Under the pieces are notes generated by a model. The model did not search any database. It was not told the origin of the DNA and saw only the letters and a list, made by a program, of their open reading frames with translations. A stretch of DNA of 37,434 bases. Origin: a virus. A program made the translations under genes and the position numbers. Where the stretch lies: the IMG/VR virus record IMGVR_UViG_3300042402_002637, positions 1 to 37,434 of that record; one strand, given 5' to 3'. Below are positions 1-7,690 of the stretch, piece after piece; position 1 is the stretch's first letter, and each line of letters starts with the position of its first letter.

Positions 1-98
1 CGACTCCGGCCACGCCAGCACCACAGGCGACTCCGGCCACGCCAGCGCCACAGGCTACTCCGGCCACGCCAGCGCCACAGGCGACTACGGCCACGCCA
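1..98. repeat. Direct terminal repeat of the window (identical to 37337-37434)
   Basis: Bases 1-98 equal bases 37337-37434: three full 27-bp units plus 17 bases of a fourth, in the same order. This is most simply an assembly overlap of a circular or circularly permuted molecule that broke inside the repeat gene. The same 98 bases also match 109-206, so the true repeat number at the junction is uncertain by whole units. Confidence 0.9.
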
Positions 99-324
99 GC
101 GCCACAGGCGACTCCGGCCACGCCAGCACCACAGGCGACTCCGGCCACGCCAGCGCCACAGGCTACTCCGGCCACGCCAGCGCCACAGGCGACTACGGCC
201 ACGCCAGCGCCACAGGCGACTCCGGCCACGCCAGCGCCACAGGCGACTCCGGCCACGCCAGCGCCACAGGCTACTCCGGCCACGCCAGCGCCACAGGCGA
301 CTCCGGCCACGCCAGCGCCACAGG
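1..324 (+). repeat. Tandem 27-bp repeat, 12 units
   Basis: Twelve contiguous 27-bp units with no spacers. Writing each unit by its variable residues, the order is DS-T, DS-A, YS-A, DY-A, DS-T, DS-A, YS-A, DY-A, DS-A, DS-A, YS-A, DS-A, so a 108-bp four-unit block occurs twice (1-108 and 109-216). Units differ only at three nucleotide positions (GAC/TAC, TCC/TAC, ACC/GCC). Because 27 is a multiple of 3, unit gain or loss keeps the frame. Confidence 0.95.
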
Positions 325-520
325 CTACTCCGGCTGGGCTGCATCTGGTTACAAAGGCGAGGCAAAAGCCAGCAAAAATGGATTGGTTAGTATTCTTTGG
401 TTTGACGAATCGGCTAAACGCCCGCGTCTGATCGTTGGTTACGTCGGCGAAGACGACATCAAAGCTGATGCTTGGTATCGCGTCGAAAACGGAAAACTTG
501 TGGAGGTAGACGAAGAATGA
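1..520 (+). CDS. 27-bp-repeat protein, C-terminal part (continues from 36813-37434)
   Basis: This is the 3' part of a gene broken by the window ends. Frame 2-520 reads twelve 9-residue repeats (consensus G-D/Y-S/Y-G-H-A-S-A/T-T), then a unique tail of about 65 residues rich in W, Y and acidic residues, ending VDEE and TGA at 518-520. Joining 36813-37336 to 1-520 gives 1044 nt, an exact 348 codons, so the protein would be 347 aa. The Gly/Ala/Ser/Thr-rich repeats suggest a regular beta or solenoid fold. Function is unknown; a virion surface or host-interaction role is only a guess. The stop overlaps the next start (ATGA). Confidence 0.85.
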   Translation, partial: DSGHASTTGDSGHASATGYSGHASATGDYGHASATGDSGHASTTGDSGHASATGYSGHASATGDYGHASATGDSGHASATGDSGHASATGYSGHASATGDSGHASATGYSGWAASGYKGEAKASKNGLVSILWFDESAKRPRLIVGYVGEDDIKADAWYRVENGKLVEVDEE

Positions 521-585
521 AACTCGGCCTCATCATCATCGCCACCATTCACGCGGTTCTAACCATCGCCTACTCAGTGACATGA
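517..585 (+). CDS. Tiny membrane peptide (22 aa)
   Basis: A 22-residue peptide beginning MKLGLIIIATIHAVLTIAYS, almost entirely one hydrophobic segment. Its ATG overlaps the stop of the repeat protein (ATGA), and its own stop overlaps the ATG of the next gene at 582, so it would be translated by coupling from both sides. I do not recognise a family. It could alternatively be a non-functional bridge in the coupled operon. The exact fit of both overlaps is the main reason for calling it. Confidence 0.5.
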   Translation: MKLGLIIIATIHAVLTIAYSVT

Positions 586-803
586 ACCTCTCCACCTTTA
601 AATTCCGTTCGTCGCCAAACGACCGCGTGACTGACAACCGGGCGCAATTCGCGCTCCGCTGGCAAGATCACCAGTCTCCACGCCAGCGCAGGCTTCACGC
701 AGAGCGCAGGTTCCTTCTCGCTCAATACCATTCCGTGATCGCTGACATCCTCGGCGTGATCGTCCTCGCTATCATCATCATCACTCTTTTCTACCTCGCT
801 TAA
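582..803 (+). CDS. Small protein with C-terminal membrane anchor
   Basis: A 73-residue protein. The first two thirds are basic and polar (many R, Q and H), and residues about 52-72 form one strongly hydrophobic segment rich in Ile, Val and Leu. This suggests a tail-anchored inner-membrane protein with a cationic cytoplasmic domain. It starts in an ATGA overlap with the preceding peptide and ends 3 bases before the next ATG. No family is recognised; the role is unknown. Confidence 0.65.
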   Translation: MNLSTFKFRSSPNDRVTDNRAQFALRWQDHQSPRQRRLHAERRFLLAQYHSVIADILGVIVLAIIIITLFYLA

Positions 804-806
804 TTT

Positions 807-1940
807 ATGTCCACCGAACTCACCACTACCGAAGTCCTGCCACCATCCGCCATCGAGTCCATCACTCGCGGAGAAATCGACGTTCAAATCTCAACCGCTA
901 AGCGATTCCCGCGCAGCATCGGGCAAGTCAAAAAAGACATGCTCTCCTTTGCCACGTTGGATCAGGAGACTGCTGAAAGCTGCTTCTACTCGCTGCCACG
1001 CGGCGGGAAAACCATTCAAGGGCCAAGCGTTCGCCTCGCTGAAATCGCCGTTTCATGCTACGGCAACCTCCGCGCTGGCGTTCGCGTTCTCGAAACTGTC
1101 AGCAATGGCGACTCTCCGCACGTCGTCTTGCAAGCTGTCTGCCACGACCTCGAAAAGAATACCTGCGTGACCATTGAAAAACGCCGTCGTATCGTGGGCA
1201 AGAAGTCCAAAGGTGGAGCGATTGACGAGGACGACATCAACCTCGCGTGCAATGCAGGGAGCGCCATCGCCTTTCGTGATTGCGTGTTTAAAGTCGTTCC
1301 CGGCGCGCTTATCAAGCCCGTCTATGAGCAAGCTAAGGCCGTTGCCATCGGTGACGCCAAGACGCTCTCAGAACGTCGCGAACGCGCCATTGCAGCATTC
1401 GGCAAGATGGGCGTGAAGCTCGATAAAATCCTGGCTTCACTCAGCAAGAAGTCACTGGAAGAAATCGACCTCGCCGACCTTGAAACGCTGTTCGGGCTTC
1501 ATACCGCCATCAAAGACGGTCACACGACCATTGACGAGGCTTTCCCATCGGTGACGCCAACGGCTGAAAAGTCGAAACTCTTCAAACCCAAAACTCCCAC
1601 GGTTGAGGACTGCCCGCAGCCTCCCGTTTATAAATCTCTGGCACAGTCAGAGACTGCCGACTCGCCGAGCACTACACTTAGAGATGGGTGCAGCTCGGTC
1701 ACACAAAATGAGTCGGCAGCATTCTCTCTCGATGCAACGCCAACTTCTCTTACCGATCAGGTATTCGATAAGCTTCATGCCGCCAGTTTGAAGTGGTCCG
1801 AAGTTCACGGCGTGATGGCCGATCAAGGGCTTGCTGATCCTGAGTTCGTGCCGCTGAACGAAGCTCCATCCGACGTGCTCGCCGCCTGCCTTGCGCAGTT
1901 CGATGCCATCGTGAAGCTGGTGAAGGGGGTGAAGTCATGA
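807..1940 (+). CDS. Phage recombination-type protein, possible ssDNA-annealing protein
   Basis: A 377-residue protein. Its first 190 residues resemble a family common in phage recombination cassettes, with the conserved stretch SLPRGGKTIQGPSVRLAEIA around residues 63-82 followed by a region rich in basic residues. The middle (about 260-310) is Ser/Thr/Pro-rich and probably a flexible linker. The next gene, coupled by ATGA, is a DUF2800-type nuclease, so the pair has the layout of an annealing-protein plus exonuclease system (Red/RecET-like). The annealing role is inferred from context; I cannot assign a named annealing family with certainty. No Shine-Dalgarno is seen before the ATG. Confidence 0.65.
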   Translation: MSTELTTTEVLPPSAIESITRGEIDVQISTAKRFPRSIGQVKKDMLSFATLDQETAESCFYSLPRGGKTIQGPSVRLAEIAVSCYGNLRAGVRVLETVSNGDSPHVVLQAVCHDLEKNTCVTIEKRRRIVGKKSKGGAIDEDDINLACNAGSAIAFRDCVFKVVPGALIKPVYEQAKAVAIGDAKTLSERRERAIAAFGKMGVKLDKILASLSKKSLEEIDLADLETLFGLHTAIKDGHTTIDEAFPSVTPTAEKSKLFKPKTPTVEDCPQPPVYKSLAQSETADSPSTTLRDGCSSVTQNESAAFSLDATPTSLTDQVFDKLHAASLKWSEVHGVMADQGLADPEFVPLNEAPSDVLAACLAQFDAIVKLVKGVKS

Positions 1941-3124
1941 GTGATATTCAACACCTCGATGAACGTCGCGGAGTCCCTTCCGCATCCGGCATGGACCGCC
2001 TGCATAACTGCCCTGCGTCCTTTGAAATGGAGCGTCATGCACCGCCAGAGGAACATCGCGAGGATGCCGCCAGCGGGACGCGCATTCATGCCGTGCTCGC
2101 AGGATTGGCAGCACCAGACACGCTAAGTGCATCGGAGCTTGAGACGCATGATATGTGCGAGGCTCAAGCTGAGCAGGTTATCAACGAATGGGCGAAACCA
2201 TCGGACGAGGAACCGGATATATTTTACGAGCAGCGCATCGGCATCACTCAGCTTGGCGGCGCGGTGAACGTAACGCCTACCAGTAAAGCTATCTTCCGAT
2301 TCACTGGACAGGCTGATATGATCATCATCGACGGCAATCGTGCCCTTGTGATCGACTACAAGACGGGGCGCGGTGATACGCCAGTGGCGCAGGATAATCC
2401 GCAATTGGCCGCCCTCTCAGTGCTTGTATATCTACGCTACAAGGTGACATCTGTTCGTGTGGCAATCGTTCAGCCGTGGGCAGGCAAGCCTACTGTGGCG
2501 GACTACTCAGAGGGCGCTTTACATCTTGCGCATTCGTGGCTCATCACGGCTCTCAATGCCGCTGAGACTGCCACGCCAGACGACGCTCGCGCAGGTGATC
2601 ACTGTAAATGGTGCAAGGCTAAGGTTATCTGCGACACGTTCAAGAGTGCCGCCATTCGTGAAGTCGAAGTGATCGAACCTGCCACCATCGCAGGACTCGA
2701 CCCAGAGACGCAGAGAAAGGCGATGTGGGCGCGCGCGTTGGATCTTCCCGCGTCTCGACTTGCGGCAGCTATGAACGGGCTCGCAATGGTGAAGCGCTAC
2801 GTTGCCACCATTGAAGGCGTGGCAAAGGCCAGGGCTGAAAACGATCCTGACTTCCAGCAGTTTTTCACACTCCGCGAAAAGAAGGGCAAGCGGTCCATTA
2901 TGGACGTTACGAAAGTCTTTAACGCCTGCGCAGAGCATGGAGTCACTGCCGACGACTTCACGAACCATTGCAGCATCGGCCTCGGCGATGTGAAAGAGCT
3001 TCTCAGAAACGCGACGCACGCGAAGGGAAAGGCGCTCGATAAACTTCACGACGAAGTATTGACGGGCGCAGTAGAAACTGGCAAGGGCAGCACCGAACTC
3101 GTCCCAGCAGGGCAGTTGGAATAA
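1937..3124 (+). CDS. DUF2800-family PD-(D/E)XK nuclease
   Basis: A 395-residue protein of the DUF2800 type, related to Cas4/RecB-like nucleases. It opens with a region typical of the family (SASGMDRLHNCPASFEMER, then a SGTRIHAVLAG segment). The nuclease core is visible near residues 120-150 as QADMIIIDG...ALVIDYKTGRG, where the Asp and the D-x-K signature bind metal. Cysteines near residues 227-235 (CKWCKAKVIC) could form part of an Fe-S or zinc site. Its ATG overlaps the preceding stop. Known relatives sit beside single-strand annealing proteins, supporting a role in end resection during phage recombination. Confidence 0.8.
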   Translation: MSDIQHLDERRGVPSASGMDRLHNCPASFEMERHAPPEEHREDAASGTRIHAVLAGLAAPDTLSASELETHDMCEAQAEQVINEWAKPSDEEPDIFYEQRIGITQLGGAVNVTPTSKAIFRFTGQADMIIIDGNRALVIDYKTGRGDTPVAQDNPQLAALSVLVYLRYKVTSVRVAIVQPWAGKPTVADYSEGALHLAHSWLITALNAAETATPDDARAGDHCKWCKAKVICDTFKSAAIREVEVIEPATIAGLDPETQRKAMWARALDLPASRLAAAMNGLAMVKRYVATIEGVAKARAENDPDFQQFFTLREKKGKRSIMDVTKVFNACAEHGVTADDFTNHCSIGLGDVKELLRNATHAKGKALDKLHDEVLTGAVETGKGSTELVPAGQLE

Positions 3125-3148
3125 CGAACAAAACACCACACGACCAAA

Positions 3149-4573
3149 ATGACTTCTAATTACGCCGATTTTATCGGTAAAAAAACGCACCTAACCGGAG
3201 AGTTTGGATTTGACCCAACATTCATTCCTGACGGCGCTTTTGACTTTCAAAAGAGCCTCATTCAATGGTCAGTAAACAAAGGGCGCGCTGCCGTTTTTGC
3301 TGACTGCGGCCTTGGTAAGACAATGATGCAGCTCGCATGGTCGGAAAATGTGGCACGGCATACCAAGGGCCGCGTGCTGCTGCTCACTCCGCTGGCGGTC
3401 GGAGTGCAAACGGTTCGTGAGGCTGGGCGCTTTGGGATGGACGCCGCCCGTAGCATGGATGGCAAATCAAAGGCGGCGATTACGGTGACAAACTATGAAA
3501 AGCTTCACATATTTGATCCCTCCGATTATGTCGGCGTATGCGCCGATGAAAGCTCCATCATCAAGCACGCCAAGGGGCAAACCCAAAAAGACCTCACGCG
3601 CTTTATGGTCAAGATGCCTTACCGCTCACTTTGGACGGCAACGGCAGCGCCTAACGATTACACCGAACTCGGGACATCTTCAGAAGCTTTGGGCGGGCTG
3701 AACCATTCCGAAATGCTGAAAATGTTTTTCAAGCAGATGGACCAAAAAACAACCGACCAATATGAGCGCAAGATTGCCAATCTCGAAAAGGCTGGCAAGC
3801 ACTTCGCCAAACTGTCATTTCGCGTGTCTCAGGCTATTAATGGCTGGCGGTTGAAGGGTCATGCTCATGATCATTTCTGGCGCTGGGTGTGCTCATGGGC
3901 GCGAGCTTGCCGCAAACCATCTGACCTCGGTTTTTCTGATAACGGGTATGACCTGCCAGAGTTGATAGAGCGTGAGCACATCGTCACGCCTTCCGCGCCC
4001 CCTGACGGCTGGCTTCTCACGTTGCCAGCATTCGGACTCAAGGAGGAACGTGATGAAAGAAGGCGCACTTTGGATGAGCGCTGCCGCCAAGCCGCAGACC
4101 TTGTGAATCATGACCGCCCCGCCGTCATCTGGTGCCATACCAATGACGAGGGTGACGCTTTGGAAAAAATGATTCCAGGATGCGTGCAAGTCTCCGGCAA
4201 GTCCACGGATGAGGAAAAGGAATCCGCTTATTCGGGATTTGCTGACGGCTCCGTTCGCGTGCTGATTATCAAGCCTAAAATCGGAGCATGGGGACTGAAT
4301 TGGCAGCACTGCAACCACGTCGTCACGTTCGCGACTCACAGCTATGAGCAGTATTATCAGGCAATTAGACGGTGCTGGCGCTTTGGTCAAAAGCTGCCTG
4401 TTACCGTGGACATCATCGCCAGTGAGGGCGAGGTCAGAGTCCGTGAAAACATGACAAGAAAAGCCGAGCAAGCCGACCTCATGTTCTCAGAATTAGTTTT
4501 TCACATGCACAATGCATTGAAACAAGAGAGAGAGTTTAAAGCCATCAACCCGCAAATTCCAAACTGGATTTAA
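3149..4573 (+). CDS. SNF2/DEAD-like superfamily 2 helicase
   Basis: A 474-residue ATPase. Walker A is CGLGKT at residues 53-58, the Walker B-type motif is ADESS near 132-136, and the motif III-like WTATAAPND follows near 170. The C-terminal RecA-like domain carries motif VI as QAIRRCWRFGQ near residue 409, the arginine-finger region. This set is typical of the short SNF2-type helicases in phage replication and recombination clusters. It acts on DNA in the cytoplasm, probably in recombination or replication restart. It lies 24 bp after the DUF2800 gene and 19 bp before the methyltransferase. The start lacks a Shine-Dalgarno but has ACACCAC 9 nt upstream. Confidence 0.85.
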   Translation: MTSNYADFIGKKTHLTGEFGFDPTFIPDGAFDFQKSLIQWSVNKGRAAVFADCGLGKTMMQLAWSENVARHTKGRVLLLTPLAVGVQTVREAGRFGMDAARSMDGKSKAAITVTNYEKLHIFDPSDYVGVCADESSIIKHAKGQTQKDLTRFMVKMPYRSLWTATAAPNDYTELGTSSEALGGLNHSEMLKMFFKQMDQKTTDQYERKIANLEKAGKHFAKLSFRVSQAINGWRLKGHAHDHFWRWVCSWARACRKPSDLGFSDNGYDLPELIEREHIVTPSAPPDGWLLTLPAFGLKEERDERRRTLDERCRQAADLVNHDRPAVIWCHTNDEGDALEKMIPGCVQVSGKSTDEEKESAYSGFADGSVRVLIIKPKIGAWGLNWQHCNHVVTFATHSYEQYYQAIRRCWRFGQKLPVTVDIIASEGEVRVRENMTRKAEQADLMFSELVFHMHNALKQEREFKAINPQIPNWI

Positions 4574-4592
4574 CCAACACCACATCACCACA

Positions 4593-4997
4593 ATGAAACA
4601 AGACCAAGCCATCACAGACCGTTACGCACTTTACAATGGAGACTGCGTGGAAGTCATGCAGAAATTCCCAGACTCATGCGTTGACCTTTCCATCTACTCT
4701 CCGCCGTTTGCTGGGCTTTACCAGTATTCCAGTGATGAGCGAGACATGAGTAACTGCATCAGCCGTGAGGAGTTTTTCACGCATTATGAATTCTGCGTAA
4801 AGGAAGTTCACCGCCTCACCAAGCCGGGAAGAATGACTGCCGTTCATTGCATGGACATTCCGACAGGTAACAGTGGATGTGATTCACTCATCGACTTTCC
4901 CGGCGAAATCATCCGCCTTCATGAGGCAAACGGCTGGAAATTCACCCACCGTTATTTCATCTGGAAGGAGCCTCTCACCGTTCGTACCGCACGATGA
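4593..4997 (+). pseudogene. DNA methyltransferase, N-terminal fragment (frameshifted)
   Basis: A 134-residue fragment of an N4/N6-type DNA methyltransferase. It carries the catalytic motif SPPF at residues 36-39 (equivalent of DPPY) followed by the usual QYSSDERDMSN segment. It then runs into a premature TGA at 4995-4997. The downstream frame continues the same protein. Inserting one base near 4985-4987 (an Asn codon AAC in place of AC after CGT) would restore one protein of about 324 residues. It may be a sequencing error, a decayed gene or a genuinely split enzyme; the ATGA junction leaves the last possibility open. Confidence 0.75.
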
Positions 4998-5566
4998 TGA
5001 AGAGCTTGGCTCACCGCACATGCTGTGAAGACTCCTCGCGTTGTAGCATGGCCAATGCCGATCAGCTTTTGATCTTCCGCCGCTCAGGCGACAATAAGGT
5101 GCCAATCGCTCATCCGACGGGACTTGAGCGCTATGCTGGCGAGGAGCAAATGCCAGCGGAACTCCTTAGCCTAAAAAACATGGAAGGTGATCAAAAGAAA
5201 AACCGCTTCTCTCACTGGATTTGGAGGCGCTATGCGGATGCCTTCTGGGATGACATCCGCATTGATAAGGTGCTGCCATATCGCCACGTCACTGAGGCCG
5301 ACGACGAGAAACATTGCCACCCATTACAGGCCGACGTGATCGAGCGTGCGTGCGTTCTCTGGAGCAATCCGGGTGAGGTTGTTTTGACGCCTTATCTCGG
5401 CGTCGGTAGTGAGGCTTACAACTCGATTCTGAACGGGCGCAAGGCTATTGGCATTGAACTCAAAACGGCATATTTTAACCAAGCTGTGAAGAATTGTGAG
5501 CAGGCGGCAAGCGGCATCGAAATGGAAGAGGTGCCGCTTCTATTCGGCTCCGACTCAATGGACTGA
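4994..5566 (+). pseudogene. DNA methyltransferase, C-terminal fragment (frameshifted)
   Basis: A 190-residue continuation of the methyltransferase. It includes a segment conserved in full-length relatives (MMKSLAHRTCCEDSSRCS at its very start) and, near residues 109-156, the ERAC..LWSNPGEVVLTPY block followed by PYLGVGSE, the S-adenosylmethionine-binding motif I in this permuted class. That the fragment starts in the middle of a conserved block argues that its ATG is not an ancestral start. It is translationally coupled (ATGA) to the N-terminal part. An active modification enzyme would protect phage DNA from host restriction. Confidence 0.75.
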
Positions 5567-5571
5567 ACGCC

Positions 5572-5967
5572 ATGAAACCTCCCACCATCACCGAACACGT
5601 CGAGCAAATCACGATCACCATTCCCATGCCGCCGTCCAAGCTCTCGCTCAACTCTCGCATTCATTGGGCAGTCAGGCAGAAGCTCGCGAGGGCGGCACGC
5701 AGCACGGCTAGAATCGCATCCATTGCGGCTCTAGCAGGCCGCACGCCCCCAGGATGGGTCAAGGCTCGCTACGACCTGAAAGCCTACTTTAAAACGATGG
5801 CTTTTCCCGATCCTGACAACCTCACTACTCGGCTCAAAAGTTCGCTCGATGGAATCGCTGACAGCGGCATCATCCGCGACGACAAATCACTTTGGCCAGA
5901 GCGGCCTCAGTTCTTCAAAGACGCAAGAAACCCACGAATCGAAATCACTATCTATCCTGAACCATAA
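5572..5967 (+). CDS. rusA: RusA-like Holliday junction resolvase
   Basis: A 131-residue protein with the RusA signature: MPPSKLSLNSRIHW near residues 22-36 and FPDPDNLTTRLKSSLDG followed by IIRDD near residues 76-103. The aspartates in these motifs coordinate the catalytic metal. Family members of about 120-140 residues work as dimers that cut four-way DNA junctions, resolving branched replication and recombination intermediates before packaging. It lies 5 bp after the methyltransferase and 4 bp before the SSB-like gene. Confidence 0.88.
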   Translation: MKPPTITEHVEQITITIPMPPSKLSLNSRIHWAVRQKLARAARSTARIASIAALAGRTPPGWVKARYDLKAYFKTMAFPDPDNLTTRLKSSLDGIADSGIIRDDKSLWPERPQFFKDARNPRIEITIYPEP

Positions 5968-5971
5968 AACC

Positions 5972-6277
5972 ATGATCAAACTCAAAATCGACGTTACTAA
6001 ATTGGACAAAACCCGCTTTTTCAAAGGTGCAAAGGGCACCTATGCCGACCTCGTAATCTACGAGCACGACACACCCGACGAATACGGCAACGATTTCTCA
6101 GTGAAGCAGGACTGCTCCAAAGATGACCGTGAGAACGGCGTTAAAATGCCTTACATCGGCAACGGGAAGCGCATCGGCCAAAAGAAGCAGGAAGCGCCCC
6201 CAGCACGCACCACGCGGAACATTCCACGGGCACAGCCTCAGCAGGAAACTGAAGACGATCAAAGCATCCCATTTTGA
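5972..6277 (+). CDS. SSB-like protein with acidic C-terminal tip
   Basis: A 101-residue protein. The N-terminal half (KIDVTKLDKTRFFKGAKG, then DLVIYEHD) looks like beta strands of a small OB-type domain. The C-terminal third is a disordered Pro/Gln/Arg linker ending DDQSIPF, the acidic hydrophobic tip by which bacterial single-strand-binding proteins recruit partners. I chose the ATG at 5972 because it follows the RusA stop directly and leaves the conserved domain intact; a longer frame opens at 5849 inside rusA. The single-strand binding role is inferred from the tip and the recombination context. Confidence 0.7.
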   Translation: MIKLKIDVTKLDKTRFFKGAKGTYADLVIYEHDTPDEYGNDFSVKQDCSKDDRENGVKMPYIGNGKRIGQKKQEAPPARTTRNIPRAQPQQETEDDQSIPF

Positions 6278-6279
6278 CC

Positions 6280-6648
6280 ATGCAAAACGAGCGAGATAAA
6301 CGCTTCTACCAAAAGCTGAAATGTGATCCCGCAAAATGGGAGGCACGCATGGAGGCTCAACGGAAACGCAGGGCACAAGTAGGCATCCGCGATGCTGAAA
6401 ATAAGGCCGATCGTGAACGGTGGGCGGCACTGCCGAAAAGCCATCCTCGCAAGACTCGCAAACCAAAGCGCAATCCTGAAAACTTCAAAACTCAACGCAG
6501 ACGATACACTGAGAGGTTGCCTGATTCCGTCGTGGCTAATCGGTATCTCCACATACTGGTCAGCGAATGCCCTCCAGAACTCATCGAACTGAAAAGACAG
6601 CACATCAAACTATCCCGCAAACTAAACACCAGCATCAAGACACTATGA
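6280..6648 (+). CDS. Basic hypothetical protein
   Basis: A 122-residue, very basic protein with many Lys and Arg and a predicted helical N-terminus (DKRFYQKLKCDPAKWEARME). I do not recognise a family; strong positive charge suggests nucleic acid binding. A TTG 6 nt upstream (6274) is an alternative start that would overlap the preceding stop, but the ATG is preferred. Its own stop overlaps the next start (ATGA at 6645). Confidence 0.65.
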   Translation: MQNERDKRFYQKLKCDPAKWEARMEAQRKRRAQVGIRDAENKADRERWAALPKSHPRKTRKPKRNPENFKTQRRRYTERLPDSVVANRYLHILVSECPPELIELKRQHIKLSRKLNTSIKTL

Positions 6649-6854
6649 ACAACATTGAAAAACTCAGAGAGAAGATGGCGCGCACCGTTGACGCGCTCGA
6701 AAACAAAAGCATCAGCGCCGAGGAAGCTATGGCTATCTGCCGCGCTGGCGCGGTCATCATCGGCTCACTACGCGTTGAACTGGAATACCGGCAATCACGC
6801 GCTGAATATCCTGTCATTGGATTCATGGGCAATTCTAAAACTCGCGAAAAATGA
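6645..6854 (+). CDS. Small helical hypothetical protein
   Basis: A 69-residue protein, mostly helical by composition (IEKLREKMARTVDALENKSI, then AEEAMAICRAGAVIIGSLRV). I do not recognise it. It starts in an ATGA overlap with the previous gene and ends in an ATGA overlap with the next, so it belongs to the chain of coupled small genes between 5972 and 7397. Confidence 0.65.
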   Translation: MNNIEKLREKMARTVDALENKSISAEEAMAICRAGAVIIGSLRVELEYRQSRAEYPVIGFMGNSKTREK

Positions 6855-7030
6855 TCACCCGCACCATCGTCCAATCCCTGCCCAAGTCCGAAGTCCTACG
6901 CCACGTCAAACGCTGGCGCTTCTTCAGGTCTTCCGGACTGTCGATCGACAACACTGCCAAGCGCGTCGGCTTCACTTTCGAGAAGCTCACCAGATTGGCG
7001 AAACCTTGGGGGGTCACTTTTGAGAAGTGA
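6851..7030 (+). CDS. Tiny basic protein, possible helix-turn-helix
   Basis: A 59-residue basic protein. Residues about 30-55 (LSIDNTAKRVGFTFEKLTRL) could form a helix-turn-helix of the AraC/sigma type, with the short turn at VGF. It is bracketed by ATGA at 6851 and a GTGA overlap at 7027. The DNA-binding assignment is a weak inference from composition and spacing only. Confidence 0.55.
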   Translation: MITRTIVQSLPKSEVLRHVKRWRFFRSSGLSIDNTAKRVGFTFEKLTRLAKPWGVTFEK

Positions 7031-7248
7031 GCACACTCGACCTTATTCCTATTCTCATGGCTGACATACATACTCCAGTTGAGCCCAAACAACTCCACCC
7101 GCTTCTTTTGGAAAACTCGATAGCTGGCAAGCTCATTGCCTTTGATTACCGTGATAAGTCCATCACAATTCAGGCTGATGAAATGCCGGAAGGAAAGCGA
7201 CTTTGCTCCCGCGTGATGCTTGTTTTTCTTCCTGATTCACCAACATGA
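7027..7248 (+). CDS. Small hypothetical protein (GTG start)
   Basis: A 73-residue protein if translation begins at the GTG that overlaps the previous stop (GTGA). An ATG at 7057 would give 63 residues (MADIHTPVEPKQL...). The sequence has a short acidic/hydrophobic pattern of beta strands (KLIAFDYRDKSITIQADEMP). No family is recognised. The stop overlaps the next ATG. Confidence 0.55.
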   Translation: MSTLDLIPILMADIHTPVEPKQLHPLLLENSIAGKLIAFDYRDKSITIQADEMPEGKRLCSRVMLVFLPDSPT

Positions 7249-7397
7249 GCATTCCTCAAAAGACATGCCCGCGCTGCCTCGGTAAAGGGCGCATTCTTGT
7301 CAACTCCGGCACCGGCAGAGTCGAAACCTGCCCACGCTGCAAAGACAAGCCGCACAAACTCAACGGTTCCGTTTGCCTTCCCGCAGAGGGTAAATAA
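7245..7397 (+). CDS. Tiny zinc-ribbon protein
   Basis: A 50-residue protein with two CPRC knuckles about 21 residues apart (CPRCLGKGR at residues 8-16 and CPRCKDK at 29-35), the pattern of a DnaJ-type or zinc-ribbon fold. The four cysteines would bind one zinc ion. It starts in an ATGA overlap and ends the coupled series, just before a strong hairpin. Role unknown; small phage zinc proteins often bind nucleic acid or host proteins. Confidence 0.7.
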   Translation: MSIPQKTCPRCLGKGRILVNSGTGRVETCPRCKDKPHKLNGSVCLPAEGK

Positions 7398-7445
7398 ACT
7401 CCACCCGTTCCGCCGTTCTTCCCGGCGTCAAAACGTTAAAATTTC

Positions 7446-7501
7446 CCCTCTCTGTGCCAGTTGCCTTCGGGTGGCTGGGGAAGACGCAGAGAGGGATTTT
7501 T
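7446..7501 (+). terminator. Long hairpin with TTCG loop and T tract (terminator or leader element)
   Basis: Bases 7446-7456 pair with 7485-7495 (11 bp, one G-T). Bases 7457-7465 pair with 7470-7478 (9 bp with three G-T), closing on a stable C-TTCG-G tetraloop; a 6-nt bulge separates the two helices. The right arm is followed by ATTTTT (7496-7501). It fits a factor-independent terminator or attenuator after the zinc-ribbon gene. The right arm also holds GAGAGG, the only Shine-Dalgarno-like sequence before the ATG at 7502, which would be hidden when the hairpin forms. Confidence 0.7.
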
Positions 7502-7690
7502 ATGCCCATGACATTCACATTCCAAGCTAGAAATCGTCTTGAACTTACACTTCAAGAAAATGGCGTCTCGATCAAAGAATCATTATATCCTGACGGCGAC
7601 CAAGAGATATTCATTACTGCGGACAGAATACCAGAAATGATAGAGTTCTTTCAAGATGCCATCACCACTTTAAAGGAGGCTGAAGGATGA
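7502..7690 (+). CDS. Small hypothetical protein
   Basis: A 62-residue protein starting MPMTFTFQARNRLELTLQEN, with alternating beta-type hydrophobics and a helical acidic end (MIEFFQDAITTLKEAEG). The start could be 7502 or 7508; upstream extension to a GTG at 7454 would run through the hairpin and is not favoured. It is coupled to the replication initiator (ATGA at 7687). No family recognised. Confidence 0.6.
   Translation: MPMTFTFQARNRLELTLQENGVSIKESLYPDGDQEIFITADRIPEMIEFFQDAITTLKEAEG

Noticed and set aside
1-324. Regular short repeats resembling a CRISPR array
   Set aside because: Units are contiguous 27-mers without spacers and lie in frame in a protein gene; no cas genes are present.
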